This document shows, piece after piece, positions 34,842-44,482 of a stretch of 64,000 nucleotides of DNA. Source of the stretch: Microbacterium esteraromaticum (GTDB lineage Bacteria > Actinomycetota > Actinomycetes > Actinomycetales > Microbacteriaceae); the NCBI RefSeq assembly GCF_017303215.1, contig NZ_JAEMWU010000001.1, positions 682,001 through 746,000 on the forward strand, in the 5' to 3' direction. Numbering within the stretch: position 1 is the first letter of the stretch; each line of letters starts with the position of its first letter. Made by a program: the position numbers and the translations under genes. The notes beneath the pieces are model-generated. The model saw only the letters and a program-made list of their open reading frames with translations. It was not told the DNA's origin and searched no databases.

Positions 34842-36518
34842 TCAGACCAGTCCTTCTGCGAGAGGCCCGAGCGTGAGCACGGGGAAGTACGTGAGAGCAG
34901 TGATGACGACGGCGATCGTCGAGAGCATCCCGACGAACAGCGGCCGGTGCGTGGGCAGGGTGCCGGCCGTCTGGGGCACCGGGCGCTGCGCCGCGAGCGA
35001 TCCGGCCAGAGCCAGCACGAGCACGATCGGGATGAACCGGCCGAGCAGCATCGCCACACCGAGTGCGGTGGCGAACCAGGGGGTGCTGGCCGTGAGCCCT
35101 GCGAACGCCGAGCCGTTGTTGTTCGCCGCCGAGGTGAAGGCGTACAGCACCTCGCTGAGCCCATGCGGACCCGGGTTGAGGATGCTGGTCGAGACGACGT
35201 CGTCGCGGATCGCGGGGATCGCGAAGCTGAGCGCGGTGCCGCCCAGCACGAGCGCGGGAACGACGAGGATGTACAGGCTGGCGAGGGTCATCTCGCGCGG
35301 GCCGATCCGCTTGCCGACGTACTCGGGGGTGCGGCCGACCAACAGGCCACCGACGAAGACGGTGATCACGGCGAGCACGAGCATGCCGTACAGGCCCGAG
35401 CCGACGCCGCCGGGGGCGACCTCACCGAGCATCATGTTGAGCATCGGCATCATCCCGCCCAGGGCCGTGTACGAGTCGTGCATCGAGTTCACGGCACCGG
35501 TCGAGGTGAGCGTCGAGGCGCTGCCGAACAGGGTGGAACCGAGGATGCCGAAGCGCACCTCCTTGCCCTCCAACGCCGCACCGGCCAGTTCGGGAGCAGG
35601 TCCGCGGCCGGCGTACTCGACGATCGAGAGGATCGTCGTCGAGGCGAGGAACAGCACGCCCATCACCGACACGATGGCGTACCCCTGGCGGTCGTCGCCG
35701 ACCATCCGACCGAAGGCGCGGGGAAGCGAGAACGGGATCGCGAGGATCAGCAGAATCTCGAACAGGCTGGTCCACGGCGTCGGGTTCTCGAACGGGTGCG
35801 CCGAGTTGGCGTTGTAGAAGCCACCGCCGTTGGTGCCGAGCAGCTTGATGACCTCCTGTGAGGCCACCGGGCCGCCCGGGATCTGCTGGGTCGCGCCGCT
35901 GAGGGTCTGCACCTCGGTGAACCCGGCGAGGTTCTGCGCCACACCGCCGGCGATGAGCACGAGCGCGCCGACCACCGAGATCGGCAGCAGCAGCCGCAGC
36001 ACACCGCGGGTCATGTCGACCCAGAAGTTGCCGATGGTGGTCGAGCCGTGGCGGGCGAAACCCCGCACGAGCGTGATGGCGATGGCGATGCCGACCGCCG
36101 CCGACAGGAAGTTCTGCACGGCGAGCCCGGCGGCCTGCACGAGGTGACCCATGGTCTGCTCGGGCGAGTACGACTGCCAGTTGGTGTTGGCCACGAACGA
36201 GGCGGCGGTGTTGAACGCGAGCCCCTCTGGCACGGGCGGCAGACCGAGCGACAGGGGCAGCAGGTGCTGCGTGCGCTGCAGCAGGTAGACCAGCAGCATG
36301 CCCGCCGCCGAGAAGAGCAGCACGCTGCGTGCGTACGATCGCCAGGTCTGCTCCGAGGCCGCGTCGACCCCGATCAGACGGTACAGCCCGCGTTCGACGC
36401 GCAGATGCTTCGCACTGGAGTAGATGCGGGCGATGTAGTCACCCAGCGGGCGGTACAGCAGCACCAGCATGAGGACGACGGTGGCGGCCTGCAGCACGCC
36501 CAGTCCCACGGCGCCCAT
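34842..36518 (-). CDS. kdpA: KdpA potassium-translocating subunit
   Basis: A 558-residue membrane protein with about ten helices and four selectivity-filter-like loops, including [29 protein letters not shown], and [14 protein letters not shown]. These Gly/Asn-rich loops line the potassium pathway. The ATG overlaps the last base of the kdpF stop. It is the first large gene of the operon. Confidence 0.95.
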   Translation of the reverse strand: MGAVGLGVLQAATVVLMLVLLYRPLGDYIARIYSSAKHLRVERGLYRLIGVDAASEQTWRSYARSVLLFSAAGMLLVYLLQRTQHLLPLSLGLPPVPEGLAFNTAASFVANTNWQSYSPEQTMGHLVQAAGLAVQNFLSAAVGIAIAITLVRGFARHGSTTIGNFWVDMTRGVLRLLLPISVVGALVLIAGGVAQNLAGFTEVQTLSGATQQIPGGPVASQEVIKLLGTNGGGFYNANSAHPFENPTPWTSLFEILLILAIPFSLPRAFGRMVGDDRQGYAIVSVMGVLFLASTTILSIVEYAGRGPAPELAGAALEGKEVRFGILGSTLFGSASTLTSTGAVNSMHDSYTALGGMMPMLNMMLGEVAPGGVGSGLYGMLVLAVITVFVGGLLVGRTPEYVGKRIGPREMTLASLYILVVPALVLGGTALSFAIPAIRDDVVSTSILNPGPHGLSEVLYAFTSAANNNGSAFAGLTASTPWFATALGVAMLLGRFIPIVLVLALAGSLAAQRPVPQTAGTLPTHRPLFVGMLSTIAVVITALTYFPVLTLGPLAEGLV

Positions 36519-36607
36519 CAGAACTTCTCCGGTCGCACGAGCGTCACGAACAGGTAGGCGATCGCGGCGACACCGAGCACGGCGGCCGCGATCTCGAAGA
36601 CGATCAT
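36518..36607 (-). CDS. kdpF: KdpF small stabilising subunit
   Basis: A 29-residue peptide, [18 protein letters not shown] then [11 protein letters not shown]. One membrane helix followed by the RPEKF ending is the hallmark of KdpF, which stabilises the KdpABC complex. Its stop and the kdpA ATG share one base (TGATG); its own ATG overlaps the stop of an even smaller upstream gene. Confidence 0.9.
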   Translation of the reverse strand: MIVFEIAAAVLGVAAIAYLFVTLVRPEKF

Positions 36608-36687
36608 CGCTGCTCAGCCCCCTTCGCGATGAGAGAGACGAAGACGAAGATCAGCGCGGTCAGCGCGAGGTAGATGAGATCGAGCAC
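36604..36687 (-). CDS. 27-residue membrane peptide upstream of kdpF
   Basis: A GTG start at 36687 opens a 27-residue frame, [19 protein letters not shown] then IAKGAEQR, whose TGA overlaps the kdpF ATG (ATGA). It has one hydrophobic helix and a polar tail, much like KdpF. The tight coupling and protein-like sequence support a real gene, perhaps a second small subunit or leader of the operon. Similar tiny genes occur before kdpF in other actinobacteria; their role is not established to my knowledge. Confidence 0.6.
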   Translation of the reverse strand: MLDLIYLALTALIFVFVSLIAKGAEQR

Positions 36688-36912
36688 TCACCGATTTCAC
36701 CGCCGGAGGCATGCCCGATGGCCGATCCTCACGAGATCCTCACGCCCGGGGCGCGAATCCATGCACCACGTCGACGCTGCGTGCCGACCCCGGCGCTCAT
36801 AGGCTTCGCAGAGGATACCCACACGTTTTGCGCGGGCGGCACCTATGGCCTCGCCAGTCTCACCTGGTGTCGTGTGATTCTGGGCCGTCGAGCCCGCGAG
36901 AGGAAGACAGAC

Positions 36913-37803
36913 ATGAGCACCGGAACCGACCCCCGCTGGCTGGACGCGAACGGAACGGAGATCGACGAGGACCACCGGGGTCTGACCTACGACATCCGTA
37001 CCCTGATCAATCGTCGACGCGCGCTCGGCATCTTCGGCGGGATCGCCGCGACGACGCTGCTCGCCGCGTGCTCGCCGATCACTCAGACCGACGCGTCGAC
37101 GGCCCCGGCTCAGCCGGGAACCGGCGGCCCGGGCGCACCGGGCGGCGCCGCGCCCGAGCAGGACAACAGCGACCTGCTCGACGGTGAGGTGCCCAATGAA
37201 ACCGCCGGGCCGTACCCGGCCGACGGGTCCAACGGCATCAATGTGCTCGACGACTCCGGCATCGTGCGCCGTGACATCCGCTCGAGCTTCGGCTCGTCAT
37301 CCACGACCGCCGAGGGCGTGCCGCTCGAGATCGTGCTGACCGTGCGGGATGCTGCAACGGGCGCCGCGCTGGTCGGGGCGGGTGTCTACCTGTGGCACTG
37401 CGACCGCGAGGGCCGCTACTCGCTGTACTCCGACGGGGTGGAAGACGAGAACTACCTGCGCGGGGTGCAGCCCACCGATGACACCGGCACCGTGCGCTTC
37501 ACCTCGATCTACCCGGCTTGCTACTCGGGGCGTTGGCCGCACATCCACTTCGAGGTCTACGAAGACGTGGCCAACGCGGTCGCCACCGGCCCGATCGTGA
37601 AGACCTCGCAGATCGCCCTGCCCGATGAGATCAACGCCAAGGTGTACGCGACCGCCGGGTACGAGGCCAGCATCCGCAACGCCTCACAGGTGACTCTGAC
37701 CGGCGACAACGTCTTCGGCGACGACGGCGGCGTGCTGCAGGTCGCCACCGTCACCGGCAGCGTCGACGACGGATACGCCGCCGCGCTGTCGATCGCGGTG
37801 TGA
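36913..37803 (+). CDS. Intradiol ring-cleavage dioxygenase-like lipoprotein
   Basis: A 296-residue protein. After a polar N-terminus (about 40 residues) a twin-Arg-like RRALGIFGGIAATTLLAAC gives a signal ending in a lipobox Cys, so it is probably exported and lipid-anchored. A Gly/Pro linker follows. The catalytic-like domain has AGVYLWHCDREGRYSLYS and SGRWPHIHFEVY, matching the Tyr and His-x-His iron ligands of protocatechuate/catechol dioxygenases. Extracellular relatives of this type occur in actinobacteria with unknown substrates. The ATG at 36913 follows AGAGGAAGACAG. No aromatic-degradation genes are nearby. Confidence 0.85.
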   Translation: MSTGTDPRWLDANGTEIDEDHRGLTYDIRTLINRRRALGIFGGIAATTLLAACSPITQTDASTAPAQPGTGGPGAPGGAAPEQDNSDLLDGEVPNETAGPYPADGSNGINVLDDSGIVRRDIRSSFGSSSTTAEGVPLEIVLTVRDAATGAALVGAGVYLWHCDREGRYSLYSDGVEDENYLRGVQPTDDTGTVRFTSIYPACYSGRWPHIHFEVYEDVANAVATGPIVKTSQIALPDEINAKVYATAGYEASIRNASQVTLTGDNVFGDDGGVLQVATVTGSVDDGYAAALSIAV

Positions 37804-37861
37804 CAGGCAGAGCAGGTGAATCACCCAGCCGTTTCCGAACCCGGAGAGGTAGCGTCGAGAC

Positions 37862-38530
37862 ATGACAACGCTCCCCGTCGACGACGCGGCGATCGCCGAG
37901 GCCCGGCAGCTGCGCGACGAGTTCCAGCGGTTCCTGCGCGAGTACGAATTCGGCATGCGCGAGATCGAGACGAAGATCTCGATCCTGCAGGACGAGTTCA
38001 CGCACATGCACGCGTACAACCCGATCGAGCACGTCAAGAGCCGCCTGAAGTCGCCCGACAGCATCGTCGAGAAGGTCGCCCGCCGAGGCATCGAGGCCGA
38101 CTTTCCCAGCATCCGACGTGAGATCACCGACATCGCCGGCGTCCGCGTCACGTGCAGCTTCGTCAGCGACGTCTACCGTCTGTTCGACCTGCTCACCGCG
38201 CAGGACGACGTGACCGTCCGCATCGTCAAGGACTACATCGCAGGCCCCAAGCCGAACGGCTACCGCAGCCTGCATGCGATCGTCGAGGTGCCGGTGTTCC
38301 TGTCGACGGGCACGGTCTCGGTGCCGGTCGAAGTGCAGTTCCGTACCATCGCGATGGACTTCTGGGCCAGCCTCGAGCACAAGATCCACTACAAGTTCTC
38401 GGGACGCGTGCCCGGTCACCTCGTGCAGAGTCTGACCGAGGCCGCGGATGCCGCCGGCGAGCTCGATGACCGCATGGAGCGGCTGCACCGTGAGGCGCAC
38501 GAGGTCAACCAGCGGGTGATCGAGGCCTGA
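37862..38530 (+). CDS. Small alarmone synthetase ((p)ppGpp synthetase, RelA/SpoT domain only)
   Basis: A 222-residue protein with only the synthetase domain. Family motifs include SRLKSPDSIVEKVARRG, the substrate-binding KDYIAGPKPNGYRSLH, and VEVQFRTIAMDFWASLEHKI. There is no hydrolase, TGS or ACT domain, so it is a stand-alone synthetase of the RelP/RelQ kind that makes pppGpp or ppGpp from GTP/GDP and ATP. C-terminal helices would allow oligomerisation. The ATG is at 37862 with GAGGTAGCG upstream. Confidence 0.88.
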   Translation: MTTLPVDDAAIAEARQLRDEFQRFLREYEFGMREIETKISILQDEFTHMHAYNPIEHVKSRLKSPDSIVEKVARRGIEADFPSIRREITDIAGVRVTCSFVSDVYRLFDLLTAQDDVTVRIVKDYIAGPKPNGYRSLHAIVEVPVFLSTGTVSVPVEVQFRTIAMDFWASLEHKIHYKFSGRVPGHLVQSLTEAADAAGELDDRMERLHREAHEVNQRVIEA

Positions 38531-38567
38531 TCCCGTCGCCCAGGCGCAGGATGGGAAGATAGCGGTG

Positions 38568-38870
38568 ATGCATGCCACCGTGACCCCCGTCGACACCGAG
38601 ATCGAATCCGCCGAGCACACCGACACGGCGCAGAACGTCGACCTCAGCGAGATGCCCTCGCTCGACGGCGGCGACGCTCCGCGGTGCGAATGCGATCACG
38701 GTACCGAGACCGAGTACATCCCGTGCGGGCGCCGCGCCCGCTGGCGGGTGAGCATCGACTGCCAGTGCGGTGAAGGGCATCCGAGGGTCGTCGAGATCCT
38801 GTGCTCGCGCTGCCTGCGCACCCTGCGCCGCAACAACGATCGCGAAGCGATCACCGCGCGCCGCCTCTGA
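38568..38870 (+). CDS. Small Cys-rich hypothetical protein
   Basis: A 100-residue acidic protein with seven Cys in pairs: CEC, then single Cys in YIPCGRR, CQC, and CSRCLRTL. The spacing suggests a zinc-ribbon-like metal site. I do not recognise the family. A GTG directly before the ATG (38565) is an equally possible start. It follows the alarmone synthetase by 37 bases on the same strand and may be co-transcribed. Function unknown. Confidence 0.65.
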   Translation: MHATVTPVDTEIESAEHTDTAQNVDLSEMPSLDGGDAPRCECDHGTETEYIPCGRRARWRVSIDCQCGEGHPRVVEILCSRCLRTLRRNNDREAITARRL

Positions 38871-38894
38871 GCGACGCGCGGGCGGCGGATGCTG

Positions 38895-40352
38895 TCAGCG
38901 CCGGCGCTGAACCGGGATCGGGCCGGTGACGCTGAGTTCGTCCTCCCAGCACTGGATGCCCGTGACATCCGGCATCCGCTCCCGGGTGAACACCGGATCG
39001 AGCCCGGCGCGCCGCTGATCGAGAAAGTCACGCAACAGACGGAACGCGACGCCCGAGAGCAGCGCGATCGCGATGAGGTTCACCAGTGCCATGATGCCCA
39101 TCACACCGTCGGCCGTGTTCCAGATGAGATCGGCCGAAGCGATCGAGCCGACGAAGATCGCCACGACCGCCAGTGACCGGTAGGTGGTCAGCACGCTGCG
39201 GCGCGTGGTGATGAACTCGATGTTCGACTCGCCGTAGTAGTAGTTGCCGAGGATCGAGCTGAACGCGAGCAGGAAGATGATGATGCTCAGCAGCACGTTC
39301 GACCATTCGCCGAGGCTGTTCACGATCGCGGCCTGGGTCAGCATGATGCCGCGCTCGGCGCCGGCCAGGTCGGGGGTCGCCACCAGAATGATGAACGCCG
39401 TGATGGTGCACACCAGGAACGTGTCGAAGTAGACGCCCAGCGTCTGCACCAGTCCCTGCTTGACGGGGTGCGTGACGGCGGCGCTCGCGCCCGCGTTCGG
39501 GGCCGAACCGAGGCCGGCCTCGTTCGAGAACATGCCGCGCTTCACACCGGTCATGATGATCGTGCCCAGCGCCGCGCCGACGACCTCGTTGAACCCGAAC
39601 GCCTGCGTGTAGATCGACGCGAACACCGCCGGGAGCTGTTCGATGTTCAGGGCGACGATCACGAGCCCGACCAGCAGGTACAGCAGCGCCATCGACGGCA
39701 CCACCGCCTGCGTGACGTGGGCGATGCGGCGCACGCCACCGAAGATCACCAGGCCCGTCAGCACCGCCAGGGCGATGCCGACCACCCAGGGGATCCAGCC
39801 CACGTCGCCGCCGAAGCTCGACGACACCGTCGCGCTGATCGTGTTGGCCTGCAACGAGCTGAACGCGAAGGGGAAGCACACGATGAGGATCACCGCGAAG
39901 ACGATGCCCATCCAGCGGGCCTTCAAGCCGTGCTGCATGTAGTACGCCGGACCACCGCGGAAGCCATCGGCGTCGCGCACCTTGAAGAGCTGGCCGAGCG
40001 TTGACTCGATGAAGCTCGAGGCGCCGCCGATGAACGCCATCGTCCACATCCAGAACACGGCCCCCGGGCCGCCGATGGCGATCGCCGTGCCGACACCGGC
40101 GATGTTGCCGACGCCGACGCGGGAGGCCGCCGAGATCGTGAACGCCTGGAAGGCCGACACCGACTGCGGGCGACCGTCCGCGTCGGTGGGCGTGCGGTTC
40201 GTCAGCGTGCGGAACATCTCAGGGATGAGGCGGAACTGCACCACCCCGGAACGCACCGTGAAGTACACGCCGAGCAGCACGACGACGGGCAGCACGGCCC
40301 ACGTCCACAGGCGGTCACCGAGGAAGAGCACGATGTCGTTGAGGGCTTCCAT
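38895..40352 (-). CDS. Sodium:alanine symporter family amino-acid carrier (AGCS)
   Basis: A 485-residue protein with about eleven membrane helices. AGCS hallmarks are VGVGNIAGVGTAIAIGGPGA, WMWTMAFIGGASSFIESTLG, and GMFSNEAGLGSAPNAGASA. It would import alanine or glycine with sodium. The ATG at 40352 starts MEALNDIVLFLGD; the longer frame upstream is not protein-like. It is divergent from the MFS gene at 40453. Confidence 0.92.
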   Translation of the reverse strand: MEALNDIVLFLGDRLWTWAVLPVVVLLGVYFTVRSGVVQFRLIPEMFRTLTNRTPTDADGRPQSVSAFQAFTISAASRVGVGNIAGVGTAIAIGGPGAVFWMWTMAFIGGASSFIESTLGQLFKVRDADGFRGGPAYYMQHGLKARWMGIVFAVILIVCFPFAFSSLQANTISATVSSSFGGDVGWIPWVVGIALAVLTGLVIFGGVRRIAHVTQAVVPSMALLYLLVGLVIVALNIEQLPAVFASIYTQAFGFNEVVGAALGTIIMTGVKRGMFSNEAGLGSAPNAGASAAVTHPVKQGLVQTLGVYFDTFLVCTITAFIILVATPDLAGAERGIMLTQAAIVNSLGEWSNVLLSIIIFLLAFSSILGNYYYGESNIEFITTRRSVLTTYRSLAVVAIFVGSIASADLIWNTADGVMGIMALVNLIAIALLSGVAFRLLRDFLDQRRAGLDPVFTRERMPDVTGIQCWEDELSVTGPIPVQRRR

Positions 40353-40452
40353 TGGGAAACAGTAACGCCGCGGATGCCCGGAAACACGGTGCCGTGCCGA
40401 TCGCTTGACGCAAACAGGCGACCACAGGTCGGATGTCTGATTGGATAGTGCG

Positions 40453-41652
40453 GTGAACAAAAGCGACGAGGCTCGTCCCGCCGGATTCGGCGCCCTGCTG
40501 TGGCTCGCCCTGGCGACTTTCTCGATGGGTATCGACGGCTATGTGCTGGCCGGGCTGCTGCCGCAGATCTCCGAAGACCTCGACGTGTCGAACGCGGCAG
40601 CCGGGCAGTTGGTGGCGGTGTTCGCCCTCACCGCCGCGATCGCCGGTCCGGTGCTCAGCGCCTTCACCGGGCGCTGGGAGCGCAAACTGGTGATCTCGCT
40701 CTCGCTGGCGGTGTTCCTGGTCGGCAACCTGATCATCGCTCTGGCCGTGGACTACGCGATGGCGATGACCGGTCGCATCGTCTCGGCCGTCGGCGGTGCC
40801 CTGCTCAGCGCCGTTGTCAGCGCCTACGTGCTCGCCAAGACCGCACCCGAACGGCGCGGGCGCGCGCTGTCGTTCGTGCTGGGCGGATTCCTCGCAGCCA
40901 CCGCCCTCGGTGTGCCGGTGGGACTGGTGATCGGCCAGGACGACTGGCGCATGCCGCTGTTCCTCGTCACCGGCGTCGGCGCGGTTGCCCTTGTCGGCAT
41001 CCTGATCAAGGTGCCCCGGCTGCACCTGCCCGCCCTGTCGCTGCGCGCGACGCTCAAGCCACTCACGCAGCCCGCGCTGATCGGGGCGATCCTCGTCGCC
41101 ACCGGCATCATGTGCGCCAGCTACCTGTGCTTCACCTACGCGACCCTGATCTTCGGCCCCCGCGTCGGTGAGGGGCTGCCGATCATCGCCGCGATGTTCG
41201 GCTACGGCGTGGTCAGCCTGATCGGCAACATCATCTCGGGACGCGCCACCGACCGCTTCAACCCGGTGCACGTCATCACGCTGATCATCGGGATCCTGAT
41301 CGCTGTCGCCGTGCTCGGCACGTTCGGTCTGATGCTGCCCGGTCTCGCCGGGGCGGTGGCCGCCTTCGTGTGGTTCTTCGCCTGCGCGTTCTTCAACGGC
41401 GGCTCCGGCGTCGCCCTGCAGTCCCGCCTGGGCGACCTGGCACCCGACTCGATGTCACTGGTGCTGGCGCTCAACGGCAGCGGCATGCAGCTCGGCTCGG
41501 CGCTCGGAGGCATTCTGGGTGGTGCACTGCTGGCATCCGGTGTCGAACCGGACGGGCTCGTGCCGGCATCCGCTGTCGTCCTCGCTGCGACCATGCTGCT
41601 GCACCTGATCGTCTCGCGCGCCACCCGTGGCGGCGTGCGCGCCGCGGCCTGA
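40453..41652 (+). CDS. MFS transporter, DHA1-type drug or sugar efflux
   Basis: A 399-residue major facilitator with twelve membrane helices. The DHA1 pattern is visible in MGIDGYVLAGLLPQISEDL, then VFALTAAIAGPVLSAFTGRW and GRALSFVLGG with VGLVIGQDDW after helix 5. Relatives export chloramphenicol-like drugs or arabinose; substrate is open. The GTG at 40453 is preceded by GATAGT, with no ribosome site, so translation may start from a very short leader. It ends eight bases before the convergent LacI gene. Confidence 0.85.
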   Translation: MNKSDEARPAGFGALLWLALATFSMGIDGYVLAGLLPQISEDLDVSNAAAGQLVAVFALTAAIAGPVLSAFTGRWERKLVISLSLAVFLVGNLIIALAVDYAMAMTGRIVSAVGGALLSAVVSAYVLAKTAPERRGRALSFVLGGFLAATALGVPVGLVIGQDDWRMPLFLVTGVGAVALVGILIKVPRLHLPALSLRATLKPLTQPALIGAILVATGIMCASYLCFTYATLIFGPRVGEGLPIIAAMFGYGVVSLIGNIISGRATDRFNPVHVITLIIGILIAVAVLGTFGLMLPGLAGAVAAFVWFFACAFFNGGSGVALQSRLGDLAPDSMSLVLALNGSGMQLGSALGGILGGALLASGVEPDGLVPASAVVLAATMLLHLIVSRATRGGVRAAA

Positions 41653-41660
41653 CGCGCCGC

Positions 41661-42665
41661 TCAGACGCGCGCGGTCGTGCCGCGCACGATCAGCTCGAAC
41701 GGCAGTTCGCCGCCCACAGCGGCCTCGGTGTCGCCCTCCAACTGAGCGAGCACCGCGCCCGCGGCGCGCTCACCCTGCCCGAGCGGGAACTGGTCGACCG
41801 TCGTCAACTGGAAGAACTCGCCCAGCTCATGACCGTCGATGCCGACGATCGACAGGTCTTCGGGCACCCGGAATCCGAGATCGCGCGCGGCGAGGATCGC
41901 CCCGATCGCCATCTCATCGGATGCCGCGAAGATCGCCGTCGGGCGCGGACCGGGCCGGCCGAGCAGCTGCTTGGCGGCGCGGAAACCGCCATCTACGGTG
42001 AAGTCGGCCGGTTCGAGAAAATCGGGGTTGGGGGTGATGCCGGCATCCGCCAGCGCCTGCTCGAAGCCGAGCCTGCGACGCGTGGGGATGTGGAAGTCGA
42101 TATCGAACTCGGGATTCGCGCCGATGTGCGCGATCGCCCGATGGCCGAGCCCGATCAGGTGCTCGGTCGCCAGGCGCGCCACCGCCGTGTCGTCCACCGT
42201 GAGGGTGCGCAGCTGCGGGTTCGGACCGCCGATCGCGATCACGGGCAGGCCGAGCGCCTGCAACCGCCCCGTCTCATCGTCGTCGAGCTCGATCGAGACG
42301 GCGATGACGGCATCCACCCGCTTGCGTCGCAGGAACGTCGAGAAGACGTCCTTGCGCACGTCGGCGTCGGCGGTGATGTTGTACAGGGTGATGTCGTAGC
42401 CGGCGCGCATCAGCGCGCTCGATGCCCCGGACAGCACCGTGCTGAAGAACCAGCGGTCGAGGAACGGCACGATCACGCCGACGTTCTGCGTGCGCCCCGA
42501 CGCGAGGCTCGACGCCCGCGACGAGACGACGTAGCCCAGCGTCTCGGCCGCGATGCGCACACGCTCGCGCGAGGCCGGTGATACGTGCCCGCGCCCACTG
42601 AGCGCACGTGAGACGGTCGCCGTCGATACCCCGGCGAGCTTCGCGACCTCGTCAATGCTCGTCAT
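41661..42665 (-). CDS. LacI-family repressor next to the GH13 gene
   Basis: A 334-residue LacI/GalR regulator. The helix-turn-helix is TSIDEVAKLAGVSTATVSRA, and the hinge region VVSSRASSLASGRTQNVGVI is typical. The sensor domain ends SIVGIDGHELGEFFQLTTVD then QFPLGQGERAAG. I start it at ATG 42665; the open frame continues upstream through palindromic element B copy 3, which is not part of the protein. It lies downstream of the GH13 alpha-glucosidase on the same strand and may repress it through the palindromes near 44.5 kb. Confidence 0.88.
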   Translation of the reverse strand: MTSIDEVAKLAGVSTATVSRALSGRGHVSPASRERVRIAAETLGYVVSSRASSLASGRTQNVGVIVPFLDRWFFSTVLSGASSALMRAGYDITLYNITADADVRKDVFSTFLRRKRVDAVIAVSIELDDDETGRLQALGLPVIAIGGPNPQLRTLTVDDTAVARLATEHLIGLGHRAIAHIGANPEFDIDFHIPTRRRLGFEQALADAGITPNPDFLEPADFTVDGGFRAAKQLLGRPGPRPTAIFAASDEMAIGAILAARDLGFRVPEDLSIVGIDGHELGEFFQLTTVDQFPLGQGERAAGAVLAQLEGDTEAAVGGELPFELIVRGTTARV

Positions 42666-42725
42666 CTCACTCGCCCTCTGTTGTTCTGCAGCCGTTCTGT
42701 GGCGGTTCACACCGTTCACACCCCG

Positions 42726-42792
42726 CGAGAAACCATATCCCGCGTGAGAAACCACGTCGTTCGTGGTGTCTCATACGGCACGTGGTTTCTCA
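42726..42792. repeat. Palindromic element type B, copy 3 (67 bp)
   Basis: CGAGAAACCATATCCCG and GTGAGAAACCACG read forward; CGTGGTGTCTC and ACGGCACGTGGTTTCTCA read inverted. It lies between the GH13 stop and the LacI start, both on the minus strand, 25 kb from copies 1 and 2. Length is identical to both. Confidence 0.85.
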
Positions 42793-42806
42793 CGGGGAGG
42801 TGGATG

Positions 42807-44468
42807 CTATGCGCGCGTGAACCAGGCCGCGGTGTTCGGGGGCAGGGCCGTGCCGCTGAAGCGCTGGCTCTGGATCACGAACGACACGTTCCCACCGAGC
42901 TCGATCGGCGTCTCGCCCAGGTTGGCGACGACGTGAAGGTCACCACGGCGGAAGGCGACAGCATCCGATCCGGCGTCCTCCCACACCAGCGAGCCGCCGC
43001 CGAGACCGCGCTCGCGGCGCTCGGCGAGCAGGCGCTTGTACAGGTTCAGCGTCGACTCCGCGTCGGCCTCTTCGACATCGCGGGCGAAGCCCGCCCACTC
43101 CGCCGGCTGCGGCAGCCACGAGGCGCCGGTCGTGTTGAAGCCGTACGCCGGAGCCTCCGCCGACCAGGGCAGCGGCACGCGGCATCCGTCGCGTCCGTAC
43201 CGCTCGCCGTTCGTGCGGAACCACGTCGGATCCTGGCGGAACTCGTCGGGAATCTCCATCGCCTCGGGCAAGCCGAGCTCCTCGCCCTGGTACAGGTACG
43301 ACGAGCCGGGCAGCGCGAGCATCAGCGTCGTGGCCGCACGGCCACGCGCCAGACCGATCGTCTGGTCGGGCTTGCCGGGCGAGAGCGGACCGATGCCCTC
43401 ACCCTGCGGGTTGTCGGCGGTCAGTGCCAGGCGCGAGGCGTGGCGCACCACATCGTGGTTCGACAGCACCCAGGTGCTCGGAGCGCCGACGCCGCCGAAC
43501 GCGTCGAGCGAGTCGCGGATGACCCCGCGCAGCGCCTCGGCGTCCCACGCGGTCATCAGATACGGGAAGTTGAAGGTCTGGTGCATCTCGCCGGGGCGCA
43601 CCCACAGTGCCGTCTTGGCGAGCGTGGGCAGCCAGGCCTCACCGCACAGGGCGCGGTCGCCGTCGTACTCGGCGAGCAGCTTGTGCCAGTCGCGGTAGAT
43701 GTCGTGCACGCCGTCCTGCCCCCAGTACGGCACGTTCTCCTCACCGCCGCCCATCGAGTCGGCCTCGATCGGCGGGGTGTAATCGGGAAGGCCCTCGGCC
43801 TTGACCATCCCGTGCGCCACATCGACGCGGAAGCCGTCGACACCGCGGTCGAGCCAGAAACGCAGGATGCTGCGGAACTCCTCGCGCACCTCTTCGTTGG
43901 TCCAGTCGAAGTCGGGCTGGGTGGGGTCGAAGATGTGCAGGTACCACTGGCCGGGCGTGCCGTCGGGGTTGGTGGTGCGGGTCCACTGGCCGCCACCGAA
44001 GACGCTCTCCCAGTTGTTCGGCGGCAGGTCGCCGTTCTCGCCCCGGCCGTCGCGGAAGATGTAGCGAGCGCGCTCGGGGCTGCCGGGCGCGGCCTTCAGT
44101 GCCTGCTGGAACCAGACGTGCTGATCGCTGGAGTGGTTCGGAACGAGGTCGACGATGACGCGGATGCCACGGGCGTGCGCCTGGGCCAGCATCTCGTCGA
44201 AGTCGGCCAGGGTGCCGAAGATCGGGTCGACGTCGCGGTAGTCGGCCACGTCGTAGCCGGCATCCTTCTGCGGGCTCGTCATGAACGGGCTCAGCCAGAT
44301 GGCGTCGACGCCGAGCGCGTGCAGATCGTCGAGTCGGGCGGTGATGCCGGGCAGGTCACCGATTCCGTCACCCGACGCGTCGGCGAACGAGCGCGGGTAG
44401 ATCTGGTAGATGACTGCTGTGCGCCACCACTCGGAACCGGGGGCTGCGAACTGTTCGACCTGTGCCAT
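42807..44468 (-). CDS. GH13 alpha-glucosidase / oligo-1,6-glucosidase
   Basis: A 553-residue family 13 glycosidase without signal peptide. The family blocks run in order: VIYQIYPRSFADASGDGIGD, DLVPNHSSDQH, the nucleophile D216 in GFRVDVAHG, the acid/base E277 in CGEAW, and D339 in LSNHD. It would hydrolyse alpha-linked glucosides such as maltose, isomaltose or trehalose analogues in the cytosol. The ATG at 44468 has no clear ribosome site. LacI-type palindromes lie just upstream. Confidence 0.92.
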   Translation of the reverse strand: MAQVEQFAAPGSEWWRTAVIYQIYPRSFADASGDGIGDLPGITARLDDLHALGVDAIWLSPFMTSPQKDAGYDVADYRDVDPIFGTLADFDEMLAQAHARGIRVIVDLVPNHSSDQHVWFQQALKAAPGSPERARYIFRDGRGENGDLPPNNWESVFGGGQWTRTTNPDGTPGQWYLHIFDPTQPDFDWTNEEVREEFRSILRFWLDRGVDGFRVDVAHGMVKAEGLPDYTPPIEADSMGGGEENVPYWGQDGVHDIYRDWHKLLAEYDGDRALCGEAWLPTLAKTALWVRPGEMHQTFNFPYLMTAWDAEALRGVIRDSLDAFGGVGAPSTWVLSNHDVVRHASRLALTADNPQGEGIGPLSPGKPDQTIGLARGRAATTLMLALPGSSYLYQGEELGLPEAMEIPDEFRQDPTWFRTNGERYGRDGCRVPLPWSAEAPAYGFNTTGASWLPQPAEWAGFARDVEEADAESTLNLYKRLLAERRERGLGGGSLVWEDAGSDAVAFRRGDLHVVANLGETPIELGGNVSFVIQSQRFSGTALPPNTAAWFTRA

Positions 44469-44482
44469 GCGACCCAGGCTAC

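Noticed and set aside
36730..36755. Direct repeat ATCCTCACG twice as a KdpE site
   Set aside because: Too short, and it lies on the dioxygenase side of the gap; no second instance supports it.
40385..40396. CACGGTGCCGTG palindrome between AGCS and MFS genes as an operator
   Set aside because: Only five-base arms; expected often by chance in DNA of this GC content.
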